Positions 16,033 to 23,247 of a stretch of 32,093 bases of DNA are shown in pieces. Position 1 is the first letter of the stretch; each line of letters starts with the position of its first letter. A program made the translations under genes and the position numbers. The stretch spans positions 1 through 32,093 of the forward strand of contig CAILIO010000194.1 in NCBI GenBank assembly GCA_903834285.1, written 5' to 3'. This DNA is from an uncultured Sphingomonadales bacterium. Its GTDB lineage: Bacteria; Pseudomonadota; Alphaproteobacteria; Sphingomonadales; Sphingomonadaceae. Under the pieces are notes generated by a model. It had not been told where the DNA came from. It ran no database searches and saw only the letters and a program-made list of their open reading frames with translations.

Positions 16033-17550
16033 TCAGGCGACCATGCCGCGTTTCATGAATTCGACCGCCAGCAGCACGACAAGCACAAGCGCGAGACTGG
16101 CGACCCCGCCGGCGAACCACTTGAGCTGCTTCCAGTATTGCGCCCGCGCGCGGCGAGTCAGCGTCAGCGTCACCGAGCCGACCACCTGCATGCCGGTGGC
16201 GCGCTCGAGCTGTCCCGTCGTCGCGTAAGTCGAGCGCAGCTGGCCCACCGCAAAGGCGCTGCCGCAGCCCGCCGCCACACCCACGATGAGCACGAGGAAC
16301 AGCAGCATCGGCCGGTCGGGCGCGGACGGGGCGCGCGGCGTCGTCGGCGGATCGATCACTTCGAACTTCACCGCATTACGCTCGGTCTCGACCTGCCCGC
16401 GCAGCCGCAGCTGCTCGCGATCGCGCAGCAGCTTGTCGTACTGCTCCTTGAGCACGTCATAGTCGCGGTTGATCCGCGCCGCCTCGGCGGCAAGGCCGGG
16501 TTCGCTGTACTGGCGGCCAGTCAGCTGCGCGAGTTCCTGAGTCAGCGATCCGCGGCGCGATTGCAGCGCGACAAGGCTCGCTTCGCGGTCTGCCTTGATC
16601 GATTGCAGCGAGGAATAAGCCGGATTCGGCATGCCGCCGGGCCCGGTCTCGCCCGCCGCCGCGCGGCTGAGGCTGGCGATCTGCGCCTTCAAGGCGATCA
16701 CATCGGGATGGCTGTCAGTGAGCCCGCGTGCCCTCAGCGAGCCGAGGTCCGCCTGTGCCTGCGCCAGCGAGCCTTTCGCACCACCGCTCACGCCGGGCAT
16801 CATGATCGTCGGCGGTGTGCCGGAAAGCTGTCCGCGGATCGAGGCGAGCGCGCTCTGCGCGGCGAGAAGATCGGATTCGACCCCGCGCAGTTCGGCGCGC
16901 GCGCTCTCGATCTTGCTCGAAAGGGAGCCGTTGCCCGGCATCATTTCGGCGTTCTTCGCTTCGAAGGCCTGGCGCTTTTGCTCCGCAGCTTCGAGGTCCT
17001 TCTGCCGGTCGGCCAGCTGCTGGTCCATGAAGGCCAGCGTATCGCTCATCTCACCGCGGCCGCCGGCCAGATTCTCCTCACGGAAGATGTCGATCATCTT
17101 CTGCACGATATCCTGCGCCAGCTTGGCGTTTTGGACATCGGAAAAGGCCTTGCTGCCCGAATAGGCGGTGATCTCGAACAGGTTGTCTTGCTGGCTCAGC
17201 ACCTTGATGTTCTTGCCGAGGGCGGCAATCGCGGCTTCCATCTGCTTGTCGGAAGTCACCTTGTCGCCCAGCCGCGTGGCGCGGACGACCTTGGAGAGGT
17301 TGACCGAACTGGTGAGCGTCTGGCGCACGCGCTCGATATCGCGCTTGCGGTCCCCGCCGATGCCGATCTGGTCCGACAGCACATCGTCGATCTGGACGAA
17401 GATGCGCGCCTTCGATTCGTAGGTATTGGGCACTGTGGCCACGACCAGCCAGCCGAGCAGGCAGACCAGCCAGGCCGCGCCTAACGCCAGCCAGCGCCGG
17501 TGCCAGATGCCGTAGAGCGCGATGCGCACTTCTTCATAGATGCTCGTCAT
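16033..17550 (-). CDS. XrtA-associated chain-length determinant (Wzz/PCP type)
   Basis: A 505-residue inner-membrane polysaccharide co-polymerase (TIGR03007 type, from memory). A membrane helix lies at about 21-40, followed by the Wzz-type start VPNTYESKARIFVQ, a long periplasmic coiled-coil region (about 170-410) with heptad-like LADRQKDLEAAEQKRQAFEA, and two more hydrophobic helices near 418-440 and 478-497. The proline-rich IDPPTTPRAPSAPDRP just before the second helix is the usual PCP motif. It sets chain length and, with the separate tyrosine kinase downstream, forms a Wzc-like pair. It begins 13 bases after the export gene stop. Confidence 0.94.
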   Translation of the reverse strand: MTSIYEEVRIALYGIWHRRWLALGAAWLVCLLGWLVVATVPNTYESKARIFVQIDDVLSDQIGIGGDRKRDIERVRQTLTSSVNLSKVVRATRLGDKVTSDKQMEAAIAALGKNIKVLSQQDNLFEITAYSGSKAFSDVQNAKLAQDIVQKMIDIFREENLAGGRGEMSDTLAFMDQQLADRQKDLEAAEQKRQAFEAKNAEMMPGNGSLSSKIESARAELRGVESDLLAAQSALASIRGQLSGTPPTIMMPGVSGGAKGSLAQAQADLGSLRARGLTDSHPDVIALKAQIASLSRAAAGETGPGGMPNPAYSSLQSIKADREASLVALQSRRGSLTQELAQLTGRQYSEPGLAAEAARINRDYDVLKEQYDKLLRDREQLRLRGQVETERNAVKFEVIDPPTTPRAPSAPDRPMLLFLVLIVGVAAGCGSAFAVGQLRSTYATTGQLERATGMQVVGSVTLTLTRRARAQYWKQLKWFAGGVASLALVLVVLLAVEFMKRGMVA

Positions 17551-17563
17551 GCGGCCAGCATCC

Positions 17564-18211
17564 TCAGAACGTGCTTTCGGGGATGATGATCACATCACCC
17601 GGCATGAGCATAACGTTGGCGCGCGTATCACCCTTGCGCAGCAAATCGCCGATCCGCACGCCGTATTCCTTCTGCGTGCCCGTCTGCTTGTCGAAGCGCA
17701 CCAGCCGCGCCTTGTTGCCGGCCGCATATTCGGAAAGGCCGCCCACCGCGATCATCGCGTCGAGCAACGTCATGTTGGCGCGGTAGGGGATCGAAGCCGG
17801 CTTGCCAGTCGCGCCCACGATGCGCACCTGCTGGCTGAACGTGCCCGAGAACTTGTTGACGATGACCGAGACAATCGGCTCCTGGATGTATTGCGAAAGC
17901 TGGAGCTTGATGTCTTCGGCGAGCATCGAGGGGGTCTTGCCCACCGCCGGCATGTCTGTGATCAGCGGCGTTGTGATGCGGCCGTCGGGGCGCACCTGCA
18001 CCGATGCGCCCAGCTCGGGATTGCGCCAGACGAAAATGGTCAGGTCATCGAGCGGCCCGATCACGTACTCCTCGCCCGGGCCTTCCTGAAGCGCCACGAA
18101 CGAGGCCGGCGGCAATTGCGCGCTGCCGCCGCCACCAGCACAACCGCCAAGCATCAGGCTCAGCATGGCCGTGCTGGCCAGCAACCGGATGATACGCGTA
18201 TTCTTGGGCAT
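17564..18211 (-). CDS. XrtA-associated polysaccharide export lipoprotein (Wza-like)
   Basis: A 215-residue lipoprotein with a signal peptide and lipobox MLGGC (C24), so it should be anchored to the outer membrane. The body has the poly-export domain (EYVIGPLDDLTIFVWRNPEL, then VRPDGRITTPLI) and a SLBB-like part (VRIVGATGKPASIPY, then LLDAMIAVGGLSEYA), ending VMLMPGDVIIIPE. It is the periplasmic/outer-membrane channel component for EPS (TIGR03027 type, from memory), shorter than E. coli Wza, which has an extra transmembrane helix. The ATG at 18211 gives a proper signal peptide; the frame is open 46 codons further but that extension is not signal-like. It is the first gene of the ten-gene operon and follows a 202-base leader carrying two palindromes. 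Confidence 0.93.
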   Translation of the reverse strand: MPKNTRIIRLLASTAMLSLMLGGCAGGGGSAQLPPASFVALQEGPGEEYVIGPLDDLTIFVWRNPELGASVQVRPDGRITTPLITDMPAVGKTPSMLAEDIKLQLSQYIQEPIVSVIVNKFSGTFSQQVRIVGATGKPASIPYRANMTLLDAMIAVGGLSEYAAGNKARLVRFDKQTGTQKEYGVRIGDLLRKGDTRANVMLMPGDVIIIPESTF

Positions 18212-18250
18212 TGACCGTCCTTTGCGCGCGCTTGGCTGACTGTCCCGTTC

Positions 18251-18265
18251 GTCCCGCAGCGGGAC
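18251..18265. promoter_or_regulatory. Palindrome GTCCCG-CAG-CGGGAC, proximal operator candidate
   Basis: Perfect inverted repeat with 7-bp arms GTCCCGC / GCGGGAC around a single A (18258), 40-54 bases upstream of the export lipoprotein start. A third half-site, GTCCCG at 18242-18247, lies next to it in direct orientation, nine bases from the first arm. Same core as the site at 18368-18382. Confidence 0.6.
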
Positions 18266-18367
18266 CTGGGGCAGCTCCCATGACTTCCGAGCTATCGCCA
18301 AAAAGGGTGAAGATACCGTTAGTCCTGATGCGCATGGCGGCATCCGCACAAGCGCATTTCCGCCAAA

Positions 18368-18382
18368 GTCCCGTAACGGGAC
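18368..18382. promoter_or_regulatory. Palindrome GTCCCG-TAA-CGGGAC, distal operator candidate
   Basis: Perfect inverted repeat with 7-bp arms GTCCCGT / ACGGGAC around a single A (18375). It repeats the same GTCCCG-N3-CGGGAC core as 18251-18265, with different central bases, so the arms rather than the centre are conserved, as expected for a dimeric regulator. Confidence 0.6.
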
Positions 18383-18413
18383 GGCGCACCATCTATAGGT
18401 TAATACCTAAAAA

Positions 18414-19649
18414 TCAGGATCTTGCGTTAACCAGCCGTTCAGCCGCAGGGCCGTGCCCAAGGAAGTGCATCGGGCTCGCGCTCGCGCCGTAGGCACCGGC
18501 GCAAAAGATCGCGACGAGATCGCCTTCCCTGGCGCGCGGGAAGCCACCCTTGTCGGCCAGCCGGTCGAGCGGGGTACACAGGCAGCCGACGATGCTCGCT
18601 TCTTCCTCGACCGGCGCGCCGAACCGGCTCGCAATCGCGCTTGGATAGTTGCGACGCACCACCGCACCGAAGTTCCCACTCGCCGCCAGCTGATGATGCA
18701 ACCCGCCATCGGTGACGAGGAAAACCTCGCCATGGCTTTCCTTGCGGTCGATGATTCGGGTCAGATAAACCCCTGCTTCGCCAACGAGATAGCGCCCCAG
18801 CTCGATGCAGAACGCGGTCTCTGCCAGCACCTCGGGCAACGCCTCGAACTGCGTGCCGAGCGCGGCCCCGACCACATCGAGGTCCAGCGGCGTATCACCC
18901 GGGAAATAGGGAATGCCAAACCCACCTCCGAGGTTGCAGGCAGGCAGCGGCGCCCCGCTGTCCTCCGCCAGACGCGCCGCTAGGGCAAGCGTCGCCACCT
19001 GCATCTCGGCAATCGCAGCGGCATCAAGCGTCTGGCTTCCGGCGTAGATGTGGAGGCCCCGCCATTGCGCGCCCGAAGCAATGATCCGCCGCGCCAGTTC
19101 AGGCACCAATGCCGCGTCGACACCAAAGGGCTTGGCGCCGCCGCTCATTTTCATCCCCGATCCCTTGAGATCGAAATCGGGATTGACCCGTATTGCCAGC
19201 CGCGGCGTGCGTCCCAGCTTTTCACCAATCGCCAATGCCCGCTCCGCCTCGCGCGCAGATTCGAGGTTCAGCGTCACTCCGCGCGCAATCGCTGCTTCAA
19301 GGTCCGCATCGCGCTTGCCGGGCCCGGCAAAGCTGATCCGCGCGGGCTCGACCCCGGTCGCCTCGGCCATAAGCAACTCCCCGCCCGAGGCAATGTCGAA
19401 CCCGTCGACCAGCCCCGCCATAAGCCGCAGCACCGGCGCGTAGGGATTGGCCTTCATCGCATAATGCAGGCCCAGCCGCTCGGGCAGCGAAGCACGCAAT
19501 TGCGCCACGCGGGAAGTGATCAGCGCGGCGTCATAGACAAACAGCGGCGAGCCCATCTCGGCCACCAATTCGGACGCCGTGCGCCCGCCAATGGCAAGCT
19601 CGCCATCGATCGCGGCGAATCCGGGCGGAATGGGGCCGAGCGGCTTCAT
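18414..19649 (-). CDS. PLP-dependent decarboxylase, exosortase A-associated (fold III)
   Basis: A 411-residue fold-III (alanine racemase-like) decarboxylase related to diaminopimelate and ornithine decarboxylases. The PLP lysine is K66 in HYAMKANPYAP; FAGPGKRD, HIYAGSQ and NLGGGFGIPYFPGD (phosphate-binding glycines) follow, and the dimer-partner catalytic residues are C358 and D362 in CLCTPLDRL and Y387 in AGAYG. It matches the XrtA-linked subgroup (TIGR03099 type, from memory), whose substrate is not established; a basic amino acid or a carrier-bound amino acid are the obvious options. It starts 3 bases after the ligase stop, so the two are an operon and probably act in consecutive steps. 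Confidence 0.92.
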   Translation of the reverse strand: MKPLGPIPPGFAAIDGELAIGGRTASELVAEMGSPLFVYDAALITSRVAQLRASLPERLGLHYAMKANPYAPVLRLMAGLVDGFDIASGGELLMAEATGVEPARISFAGPGKRDADLEAAIARGVTLNLESAREAERALAIGEKLGRTPRLAIRVNPDFDLKGSGMKMSGGAKPFGVDAALVPELARRIIASGAQWRGLHIYAGSQTLDAAAIAEMQVATLALAARLAEDSGAPLPACNLGGGFGIPYFPGDTPLDLDVVGAALGTQFEALPEVLAETAFCIELGRYLVGEAGVYLTRIIDRKESHGEVFLVTDGGLHHQLAASGNFGAVVRRNYPSAIASRFGAPVEEEASIVGCLCTPLDRLADKGGFPRAREGDLVAIFCAGAYGASASPMHFLGHGPAAERLVNARS

Positions 19650-19652
19650 GGC

Positions 19653-21188
19653 TCAGCGCTGTTGCACAGCTGCCGATAATTCCTGGTAAAGACCGGTCCG
19701 GTCGAGCTTGCCATTGGGACTGAGCGGCATCTCCTCGCGCCAGTGGATCACGCGCGGCACCATGAAACCGGGCAGCTCGCGCGCCAGCGTAGCGGGCAAT
19801 GCCACTTCGGCCGCGGCAGCATCGCCCCTGGCCCGCGCGACAAGGTGGATCGCCTGCCCCAGCGCCGGATCGGGAATCCCGAGCGCGACCGCCTCAGCCA
19901 CCAGGCCCGTTGCGATCGCCGCGTCCTCCACCTCCTGCGGGCTTACCCGGTTGCCACTGGTCTTGATCATCGCATCGCGCCGGCCGGCAAAATGCAGCAG
20001 CCCGTCCGCATTGCGCCGCACCCGGTCGCCCGACCATACAGCCATGCCGCCCATGCGCGAGAACGCGGGCGCTGGCTTGAACCGCTCCGCCGTTCGCTCC
20101 GCATCGCGCCAATAGCCCTGTGCAACCAGCGGTCCGGCATGGACCAGTTCGCCCTCTTCGTCCGGCCCGGCTTCGCGTCCGTCGTTCCCCACCACCATCA
20201 CTTCGGCAAACGGGATCGCCCCGCCGATCGAAGTCGGATGCGCATCGACCAGCGCCGGATCGAGATAAGTCGAGCGGAACGCCTCGGTCAGCCCGTACAT
20301 CGCAAAGAGCCTCGCTTCAGAAAACCGCGTCCGCAGCGCGCGCACCAGCGGCTCGGTCAGCGCGCCTCCGCTATTGGTCAGCCGCCTGAGCTTCGCCGCC
20401 ACCGCCTCGGGCCAATCGAGCTCCGTCAGGTGCAGCCACAAAGGCGGCACAGCGGCAATCGTGGTCACGTCGTGCCGCTCAACCGCCCTGATCACATCGC
20501 GCGGCATCAGGTAGTCGAGCGGCACCACCGCGCCGCCCGCAAACCAGGTCGAAAGCAGCTGGTTCTGCCCATAATCAAACGCCAGCGGGAGCACCGCCAG
20601 CACGCGGTCATTCGCGCCCATGCCCAGATAGTGCGCCACGCTCACCGCCCCGAGCCACAGATTGGCATGGCTCAGCATCACGCCTTTGGGCCGCCCGGTC
20701 GAACCGCTGGTGTAAAGGATCGCCGCCAGATCATCCGGCGCGGCCTCCGAAGGGCCCAGCGGCTGCATCACCTCAGCCGCAGCCCAGACTGCGCCTTCTT
20801 CCAGCGCCGCCGCCTCGGCGAAATCGCCCGCCTCCAGTGTTGCCAGCCGTCCCGCATTTGCAATCAGCAGCTGCGCCCCGCTGTCGGCTAGGATATGCGC
20901 AACTTGCGCGCGCTTGAGCAACGGATTGGCCGGCACATGCACGAGCCCCGCGCGCACTGCCGCCAGCGGCATCAGGCAGGCAAGCTCGCTCTTGGGCAGC
21001 CACGTCGCCACCAGCGCGCCCTTCTCAGGCACTTCCGCCGAGAGCCACGCCGCGAGTTGTCCTAAACGCCGATTTAACGCCTCGTAGCTAAGCGTGTGGG
21101 TCCTGAAGACGAGCGCCGCCGCCTCAGGCCTTCCCCGCAGCGCGAGGTGGTCAAGCGGATGGACGGTCGGATCGGGCGCTGCGGGCAA
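19653..21188 (-). CDS. AMP-forming acyl/aminoacyl ligase, exosortase A-associated
   Basis: A 511-residue member of the acyl-CoA synthetase/adenylation-domain superfamily. The P-loop is YTSGSTGRPKG (159-169), the A5 motif MYGLTEAFRSTYLDP, the hinge region has WSGDRVRRNADG, and the C-terminal catalytic lysine is K494 in SPNGKLDR. It adenylates a carboxylic or amino acid and passes it to CoA or a carrier protein; the carrier protein gene at 22304 is the obvious partner. TIGR03098 type, from memory. No ATG or GTG fits the conserved N-terminus, so the TTG at 21188 is used. Only 35 bases separate it from the divergent gene at 21224, so promoters must overlap the coding starts. Confidence 0.9.
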   Translation of the reverse strand: MPAAPDPTVHPLDHLALRGRPEAAALVFRTHTLSYEALNRRLGQLAAWLSAEVPEKGALVATWLPKSELACLMPLAAVRAGLVHVPANPLLKRAQVAHILADSGAQLLIANAGRLATLEAGDFAEAAALEEGAVWAAAEVMQPLGPSEAAPDDLAAILYTSGSTGRPKGVMLSHANLWLGAVSVAHYLGMGANDRVLAVLPLAFDYGQNQLLSTWFAGGAVVPLDYLMPRDVIRAVERHDVTTIAAVPPLWLHLTELDWPEAVAAKLRRLTNSGGALTEPLVRALRTRFSEARLFAMYGLTEAFRSTYLDPALVDAHPTSIGGAIPFAEVMVVGNDGREAGPDEEGELVHAGPLVAQGYWRDAERTAERFKPAPAFSRMGGMAVWSGDRVRRNADGLLHFAGRRDAMIKTSGNRVSPQEVEDAAIATGLVAEAVALGIPDPALGQAIHLVARARGDAAAAEVALPATLARELPGFMVPRVIHWREEMPLSPNGKLDRTGLYQELSAAVQQR

Positions 21189-21223
21189 GCGGCTCTCTCG
21201 GGTGCGAAGGCAGGAATGAAGAC

Positions 21224-22267
21224 GTGGGTGTGACGGTTTATCACGCTGATTTACGGGAAGCGCAAGCGGACCCGGCGCTCGCCGCGCTGCTCGGCCGCTC
21301 GCCCGTCAGCACACCGTTCGACCGGCTGGACTGGCTTATGCTGCTCGCCGAACATTGCCTGCCCGGCACCGTCTGCAAACTCGCCGTCGCGCGTGATGGC
21401 GATGCGCTTGCCGTCCTGCCTTTCCGCGAAGGCCCCGGCGGCGCCGCCGCACTCGGCACGTGGTACAGTTTCTTCGTCCGCCCGCTGACAAACGATCACG
21501 CGCAGGCTTCCGCCCTTTTTGAAGCGCTCGCCCGCAGTCTCGCTCCTATCGGCGCAGTCCAGCTCGCCCCCTTGCCCGAAACCGAAGCCGCAGAGCTTGC
21601 CAAGGCGTTTCGCACCGCTGGCTGGATCGGCGTGGCCGAGCCTTGCGACACCAACCATGTCCTCGTGCTCAAGGGCCGTAGCTTCGCCGAATACTGGGCG
21701 GCCCAACCCAGCGCCTTGCGTGAGACCGTTCGCCGCAAGACCGCGCGCGGCAAAGTTGCCCTGCGCATCGAGACGGCCTTCCGCGAAGCCGACTGGGCCG
21801 CCTACGAGGCGATCTACGCGAAAAGCTGGAAACCCGAGGAAGGCAATCCGCAGTTCCTGCGCGCCTTCGCTGAGGCCGAAAGCGCCGCTGGCGCGCTGCG
21901 CATCGGGATCGCAGAAATCGACAGGCAGCCCGTCGCCGCACAGTTCTGGACTGTCGAGGGCGGCACGGCGTGGATCCACAAGCTCGCGCACGATGAAGCC
22001 CACCGCGCCCATTCCCCCGGGACGCTGCTCACCGCCGCGCTCTTCCGCCATGTGATCGACGAGGACCGCGTCCACACTGTCGATTTCGGCACCGGCAACG
22101 ATGCCTACAAGTGCGACTGGATGGAGGTGCAGCGCCCGCGCTTTGCGCTCCGGTTCTATCGCCCCGCCGCCGTAGGGCACTGGCCCGCACTCGCCCGCCT
22201 CGCCGCCCGCCGGATGCTCCGCCGCAGCAGCCCGCCTGCGCTTGTTACCCCGCAAGCCGCTGGCTAA
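21224..22267 (+). CDS. FemAB/GNAT-like acyltransferase
   Basis: A 347-residue protein with an N-terminal half typical of CelD/BcsL-type GNATs (STPFDRLDWLMLLAEH) and a C-terminal GNAT half with LRETVRRKTARGK, IDRQPVAAQFWTVEGG and the signature DFGTGNDAYKCDWM. The signature parallels DFGRSKTDTGAYHFKRNW in the FemAB-like protein at 10068-11129, but the two proteins otherwise differ. It may move an acyl or aminoacyl group, perhaps from the carrier protein encoded 36 bases downstream, to the polysaccharide or its precursor; that is inference. GTG at 21224 is chosen because AGGCAGGA ends 8 bases before it; the GTG at 21230 is an alternative. First gene of the plus-strand unit. Confidence 0.85.
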   Translation: MGVTVYHADLREAQADPALAALLGRSPVSTPFDRLDWLMLLAEHCLPGTVCKLAVARDGDALAVLPFREGPGGAAALGTWYSFFVRPLTNDHAQASALFEALARSLAPIGAVQLAPLPETEAAELAKAFRTAGWIGVAEPCDTNHVLVLKGRSFAEYWAAQPSALRETVRRKTARGKVALRIETAFREADWAAYEAIYAKSWKPEEGNPQFLRAFAEAESAAGALRIGIAEIDRQPVAAQFWTVEGGTAWIHKLAHDEAHRAHSPGTLLTAALFRHVIDEDRVHTVDFGTGNDAYKCDWMEVQRPRFALRFYRPAAVGHWPALARLAARRMLRRSSPPALVTPQAAG

Positions 22268-22303
22268 AGCCCGCGCCACTCCTTTCATCACAAGGCCTTA
22301 CCC

Positions 22304-22567
22304 GTGATCGACCAGACCGACACCGCCCTGCGCAGCCTGCTCAATGATGTGCTCGGCCTCGGCACGGCGCGGGCTGCCGCGCTCACCGCCGACAGCGGCC
22401 TGTTCGGCGCGCTTCCCGAACTCGATTCGATGGCCGTCGCTGGGCTCCTCACCGAAATCGAAGACCGCTTCGACGTGGTGATCGAAGACGATGAAGTCGA
22501 TGGCGAAATGCTCGGCACTTACGGCAAGCTCCTTGCCTTCATCCACGCCAAGCGCGGCGCGGCCTGA
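22304..22567 (+). CDS. Acyl carrier protein of the exosortase A locus
   Basis: An 87-residue acidic helical carrier protein. The phosphopantetheine serine is S42 in ELDSMAVAGLL, followed by the acidic recognition helix EIEDRFDVVIEDDEVDGE. It should be loaded with phosphopantetheine and carry an acyl or aminoacyl group, probably supplied by the ligase at 19653-21188. It is not the fatty-acid AcpP, which has the DSLDTVE motif. It starts with GTG, 36 bases after the GNAT gene, and is 8 bases ahead of hydrolase 2. Confidence 0.92.
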   Translation: MIDQTDTALRSLLNDVLGLGTARAAALTADSGLFGALPELDSMAVAGLLTEIEDRFDVVIEDDEVDGEMLGTYGKLLAFIHAKRGAA

Positions 22568-22575
22568 GCGCGCGC

Positions 22576-23247
22576 ATGCCGGCAACCTGGCCTTGCCCCG
22601 GTCCCTCCGGCCTTGCGGATGAATACGCCGTCCTGTTCGACCGCGCGCGGCCCCTTCGCCTGCTGATCGTGCCACCGCTGTTCGAGGAGATGAACCGCAC
22701 CAGGCGCATGCTGGTCGAAACCCAGCGCCTGCTCGACGGGTTCGGCGTGGATTCGATGCTCCCCGATCTTCCCGGCTGCAACGAGAGCCCCCAGGCGTTT
22801 GCGGCGCAAAGCCTCGGCAGCTGGCGCGATGCCATGGCCGCCGCCGCGCGCCACTTTGCGGCGACGCATGTTCTTGCGGTACGCGGCGGCGCGCTAGTGT
22901 TTCCCACCAGCCTCCCCGGCTGGGTGCTCGAACCGCTCAAGGGCGCGGCGATCCTGCGCCAGCTCCTGCGCGCCCGAGTGCTGTTTGCCAAGGAAGCCGG
23001 GCGCGAGGAGAACAGCGGCGACCTGCTCGAACATGGCCGCAACCACGGCCTCGAACTCGCGGGCTATCGCCTCTCCGCCGCGCTGGTCGCCGGGCTCGAT
23101 GCCGCCTTGCATGAGGACGAAGGCCAGCGCGTGATCCGCCTGTCCGACCTCGGCGGCAGCGCGCTGTGGCTGCGGAGCGAACCCGGCGAGGATCCCGTCC
23201 AGTCCGCCGCGCTTGCCCGGCTGATCGCCGGTGAGGCGGCCACCTGA
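22576..23247 (+). CDS. Exosortase A-associated hydrolase 2 (alpha/beta fold)
   Basis: A 223-residue alpha/beta-hydrolase-like protein of the XrtA-linked type (TIGR03101 type, from memory), with the opening strand LRLLIVPPLFEEMNRTRR typical of that family and SMLPDLPGCNES. The nucleophile elbow reads AVRGGALV (about 102-108), so no Ser or Cys is at the expected place; it may be non-catalytic or use another residue. It overlaps the next gene by one base (TGATG), so the two hydrolases are translationally coupled and may act as a pair, for example as thioesterases or proof-readers for the carrier protein (inference). Confidence 0.85.
   Translation: MPATWPCPGPSGLADEYAVLFDRARPLRLLIVPPLFEEMNRTRRMLVETQRLLDGFGVDSMLPDLPGCNESPQAFAAQSLGSWRDAMAAAARHFAATHVLAVRGGALVFPTSLPGWVLEPLKGAAILRQLLRARVLFAKEAGREENSGDLLEHGRNHGLELAGYRLSAALVAGLDAALHEDEGQRVIRLSDLGGSALWLRSEPGEDPVQSAALARLIAGEAAT

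Larger units (their letters stand above)
18212..18413 (-). promoter_or_regulatory. Leader/promoter region of the EPS-exosortase operon
   Basis: A 202-base non-coding gap between the decarboxylase stop and the export lipoprotein, both minus strand. It holds two 15-base GTCCCG-N3-CGGGAC palindromes, centred 117 bases apart, and an A+T-rich stretch with an imperfect palindrome (18396-18409, arms TAGGT/ACCTA). I looked for a sigma-54 site (GG-N10-GC in the right context) on the minus strand and found none; a TATAGA-like box near 18391-18396 is a weak sigma-70 candidate. It is the only sizeable gap in the minus-strand locus and so the likely promoter of the ten genes. Confidence 0.6.

Noticed and set aside
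18212..18413. Sigma-54 promoter for the EPS operon, as expected from PrsK/PrsR-regulated PEP-CTERM genes
   Set aside because: No GG-N10-GC pair in TGGCAC/TTGC context on the minus strand in this gap.
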